Below, piece after piece: positions 61,401 to 64,000 of a stretch of DNA of 64,000 nucleotides. Source of the DNA: Guillardia theta CCMP2712 (taxonomy: Eukaryota; Cryptophyceae; Pyrenomonadales; Geminigeraceae); contig NW_005434667.1 in the NCBI RefSeq assembly GCF_000315625.1, forward strand, positions 541,423 to 605,422, written 5' to 3'. The notes beneath the pieces were generated by a model that searched no databases, was not told the DNA's origin, and saw nothing but the letters and a program-made list of their open reading frames with translations. The translations under genes and the position numbers were made by a program. How positions within the stretch are numbered: position 1 is the first letter of the stretch; each line of letters begins with the position of its first letter.

Positions 61401-61758
61401 GGAGCGCTAACCTTGAGGAAAGTTCGCCCATCGGGTCCGGGGAAAGTAGAGACATAGTCGCCCGTGAGCTTACGGTACCTGCAAGGATCGGGGCAGGTGA
61501 GAACAGGCGGGAATCTCCAGCGAAGATGCTGCGGGGTTACTCTGTTGAGTCGGGCTTTGAGTTTTCGAAGAGATCCTGATACTTGAAAGGAACCTTGACG
61601 GGGGTATCAGACTCATCAATATCAACATGAGAGGCTCACTGGTGACGAGAACCTCCTGACGAAGTTGGTGCGGTTGGCAACTGGAGCAGGAACAGTGAGG
61701 TATGCGGCGCCAAAACTTCGATGCGTTCGAAAGAAGATGGGAGGAGGTTCGTCCTCAT
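58423..61758 (-). CDS. Class I (iron-sulfur) fumarate hydratase
   Basis: A minus-strand gene of ten or more exons ending at the stop 58425-58423. It interconverts fumarate and malate using a [4Fe-4S] cluster. Recognised segments in order: [11 protein letters not shown] (near 61650, mitochondrial-presequence-like), [76 protein letters not shown] then SCQDTGTG with a likely cluster Cys (about 61060), [20 protein letters not shown] then [13 protein letters not shown] (about 59210-59030), [33 protein letters not shown] and [18 protein letters not shown]. These span both halves of the family. The exact start is unresolved: the only nearby Met (61758) is in another frame. Middle exons (59240-60960) were not traced individually. 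Confidence 0.82.
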
Positions 61759-62221
61759 AAATACATCATGTTGGACGCTTTATGGATCAAAAGGACAAGA
61801 TTGCACATGCAAGGTACTGACTACATGCCACAGAGAACCGAGCTCAAGAATACACCGAGAGAAGCGAAGTGAAGAGAGCAGGATACAATAAGAAGAAGAG
61901 GGAGAGGCAGAGAGAGGAAGGCGGGTTGAGGATGGTGTCAGGAGAGGACTTGTGCATGCTCAGAAGCGGGTGGAGACGGAGGGGAGGGAGCGAGTCACCT
62001 CGGAAGAGCCGCATGGCTGATGCGCCTGTGCAAAGCTGGGGCGTAGGAAGGGATCAGGGTGGGTGGTACCCTAGCAAAGACTTGAGAAACAGGGGTAGTG
62101 TGTGGGGAAAGGAGGGGAAGGGGTGGGGTTACCTCTTAGTACCATTGGGTGGTCTAATGAACTTTTCAGAGGCCAAAGCACTGAATGTTCATACTTTGAT
62201 TGGGTTCATGCTGAATTGACT

Positions 62222-62345
62222 AGCAGGAGAGGAGGAGGGGAGAGGAGGGGAGAGGAGGAGAGAGGAGGGGAGAGGAGGGGAGAGGAGGGGAGAGGAGGAG
62301 AGAGGAGAGGGGAGGGGAGAGGAGGAGAGAGGAGAGGAGAGGCGA
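62222..62345. repeat. GGGGAGAGGA/GGAGAGAGG purine tandem repeat
   Basis: About 120 bp of imperfect 10-bp GGGGAGAGGA units on the plus strand. Reading frames through it are artefacts. Confidence 0.85.
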
Positions 62346-62752
62346 GGCGAATGGCAGAGCAGATCAGGTAGAAACACCAGTTTTGTCAAAGACTGTCAGA
62401 ACTTGCGAAAACACAAGCTTCTCTAACTCTCTTGTCAGGACGAGTGCGGCTGAGTTGCCATCATGCTAGGAAGGCGGGAGGACGGGCAAGTGAGAGCTCC
62501 ATGTCGACATGTCGGTCCCGCCTGTTATGGGAGCAGGTGTGTCTTAGAACCGTCAGGAGCGCCTCGGTCCATGGCTCAACCGAGATCGCAAGTTGCATAC
62601 AGTTACGTCAACGACCTCCGTCCCTTCACGCTCGTGCGACAGTCCTCGCCAGACGATCTCCTGCCGGTCCAGCTGAGCTGTGAGCTGAATCGTTGCTGTC
62701 ATGAGACTCTGATGCTGGGCCAGTCAACCCTGTAAAGCTGACAAGGACGGCG

Positions 62753-63475
62753 ATGGTCGATTCTGTGCAGGTTCAAGAGGATGGGCCGGAACAGGAGGGC
62801 GCAGTCGATGTGAAGGTCGTGAAGGAGACGCAAGCAGTGGCGCCGGAATATGTCGGGTGAGTGAAGGAGCAAGACGCATGTCCAGAGCGTGAAAGTTGGT
62901 GATTGCTCGTCAAGGTATCACGGGGAATGGAAGCACGGGAAGAAACATGGGAGAGGTACTGAGGTGTTCGAGAACGGCAGCAGGTGGCCACTGTTGCTCG
63001 CTGCGACTATCGGCAACTCTGACAGCGGGAGGGGGTCAGGTACGATGGTGAATGGAAGTACGACTTCTTCGATGGGGTCGGCAAGTACAAGTTCGTCACG
63101 GGAGACACGTGAAGCTCGTTGCGTGCTGCTGCTATAAGCCCCGTGACAGCTGCTTGCAGCTATGAGGGAGAGTGGGACCGGAACAGGAGGGAGGGGCACG
63201 GGACGATGCGCTGGAGGAGCGGAGAGCGGGAGGGAGACTGGTGAGCCGGAATAGGGTTGGCAGTCGGCAGCTGACGGATGTCCCTGGCAGCTACGTGGGA
63301 GAGTGGAAGGGAGATCAAATGCACGGCAAGGGAGAGTACTTCAAGCGTACCGGGGAGCGGTGAGGTCAGTGTTGTATGGCTGCCTTCCTCAGACCTTTCG
63401 TGTGGCAGGTACATGGGCAGGTGGAGCCAGTCGTACTATCAGGGGAACATCAGAAGCTTGCTGCTTCCTTTTTGA
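62753..63475 (+). CDS. MORN-repeat protein
   Basis: Six exons join to 152 aa: 62753-62856, 62915-62983, 63040-63108, 63160-63240, 63291-63359, 63409-63475. Five MORN units are visible: YHGEWKHGKKHGRGTEVFEN, YDGEWKYDFFDGVGKYKF, YEGEWDRNRREGHGTMRW, YVGEWKGDQMHGKGEYFK and a partial YMGRWSQSYYQGN. All introns are phase 2 and most internal exons are exactly 69 nt, one repeat each. MORN proteins bind membranes or act as scaffolds, often at cilia or the cell cortex. The C-terminal end (IRSLLLPF) may be intron read-through if more exons follow. Confidence 0.82.
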
Positions 63476-64000
63476 TGAAATTACTGTCGTCTGCCCCTGC
63501 TGCTCGTTGTTCCTCTTTCTGTCCCCCTCGCTTCTGCCCCTGCCCCTGCCCCTGCCCCTGCCCCTGCTCCTGCCCCTGCTCCTGCTCTTGCTCCTGCTTC
63601 TCCCTTCTGCTTTCCCTTGTCCCTTGTCTTGTCCTCTCTTCCCTTCGTCCCCGCCCTCATTCCGTTGAGCCATCACTCGTCGTCTTCCGGAGGAGGAGGG
63701 CGAAGAGCGAAAGTGATCCTCGTCTGGTCGTGCGACACCCAAACTGGGAAGAAGAGGAGTGAAGAGCAGGGAGAAGCAGGAGGCAACGTACCCGGCAGAG
63801 CTCTGCCCTCCGAGACTTCCACCTCCTCCTCGAAGAACTGCACGGCCTGAGCGGATCCGATCGTCAGACAAGAGCCAGCAGGAGGGGAGGAGGAAGGGGC
63901 AGAGGAAAGACATGCGAGGATGCGGGGGGGTCTGAAGGAGGGAACAGGGGAAAGGGGGGAAGTGAGAGGCGCGAGGAGGAGAGGAGAGAGGGCAGCGAGG
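63476..64000. other. Right end of window: CCCCTG repeat and purine-rich DNA
   Basis: 63534-63600 is a run of CCCCTG/CTCCTG hexamers on the plus strand. 63860-64000 is purine-rich (GGAGG, GAGAGG). No gene can be supported, though further MORN exons could lie here or beyond the window. Confidence 0.45.

Overview
This window looks like nuclear DNA of a flagellated alga with a secondary red-lineage plastid. A cryptophyte of the Guillardia theta type is my best guess, but this is an inference. Genes are split by many short GT-AG introns (mostly about 45-150 nt, a few with GC donors). Several predicted proteins begin with a signal peptide followed by an A-x-A-F type cleavage site, the usual plastid address in cryptophytes and diatoms. 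There is also a cilium gene and a mitochondrion-type presequence. I saw no bacterial operons, rRNA, tRNA or CRISPR arrays.

Layout. 0.7-4 kb: two small plastid-targeted proteins, one a conserved protein of unknown function and one PGR5, the regulator of cyclic electron flow. 4.2-6.8 kb (-): choline-transporter-like membrane protein (SLC44/CTL). 7.9-9.8 kb: secretory- or plastid-directed SAM methyltransferase. 10.6-18.3 kb: a long coiled-coil/EF-hand/multi-C2 protein resembling RPGRIP1L of the ciliary transition zone. 18.5-21.3 kb (-): PUS3/Deg1 tRNA pseudouridine synthase, one intron of which holds a CAG/CTG tract of roughly 350 bp. 22.2-35.3 kb: two paralogous receptor genes in inverted, head-to-head orientation around a 4.9-kb spacer. 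Each encodes a signal peptide, a PhnD-like bacterial solute-binding ectodomain, a Cys-rich region, one transmembrane helix, a protein kinase and a guanylate cyclase. 35.9-36.6 kb: RPB11. 36.9-40.1 kb (-): Q-rich protein ending in a TBP-like double repeat. 40-48 kb: mostly repeats with poorly supported genes. 48.2-50.9 kb: three-repeat MYB. 51.0-53.2 kb (-): SPRY-like protein. 53.9-55.8 kb: transmembrane collagen-like protein. 56.1-57.0 kb (-): type II membrane protein. 58.4-61.8 kb (-): class I iron-sulfur fumarase. 62.7-63.5 kb: MORN-repeat protein.

Intergenic DNA is distinctive. GC-rich blocks (runs of CCGG, GGCCC, GTCAC) repeatedly lie beside strand-asymmetric blocks rich in CACCC and CTACCC. 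Together with simple repeats they fill most gaps.

The genes are not an obvious pathway. The strongest candidate for an undescribed system is the inverted pair of solute-binding-domain receptor kinase-cyclases, which would couple an extracellular ligand to phosphorylation and cGMP. Exon coordinates were derived by hand from splice signals and reading-frame continuity, so individual boundaries can be off.
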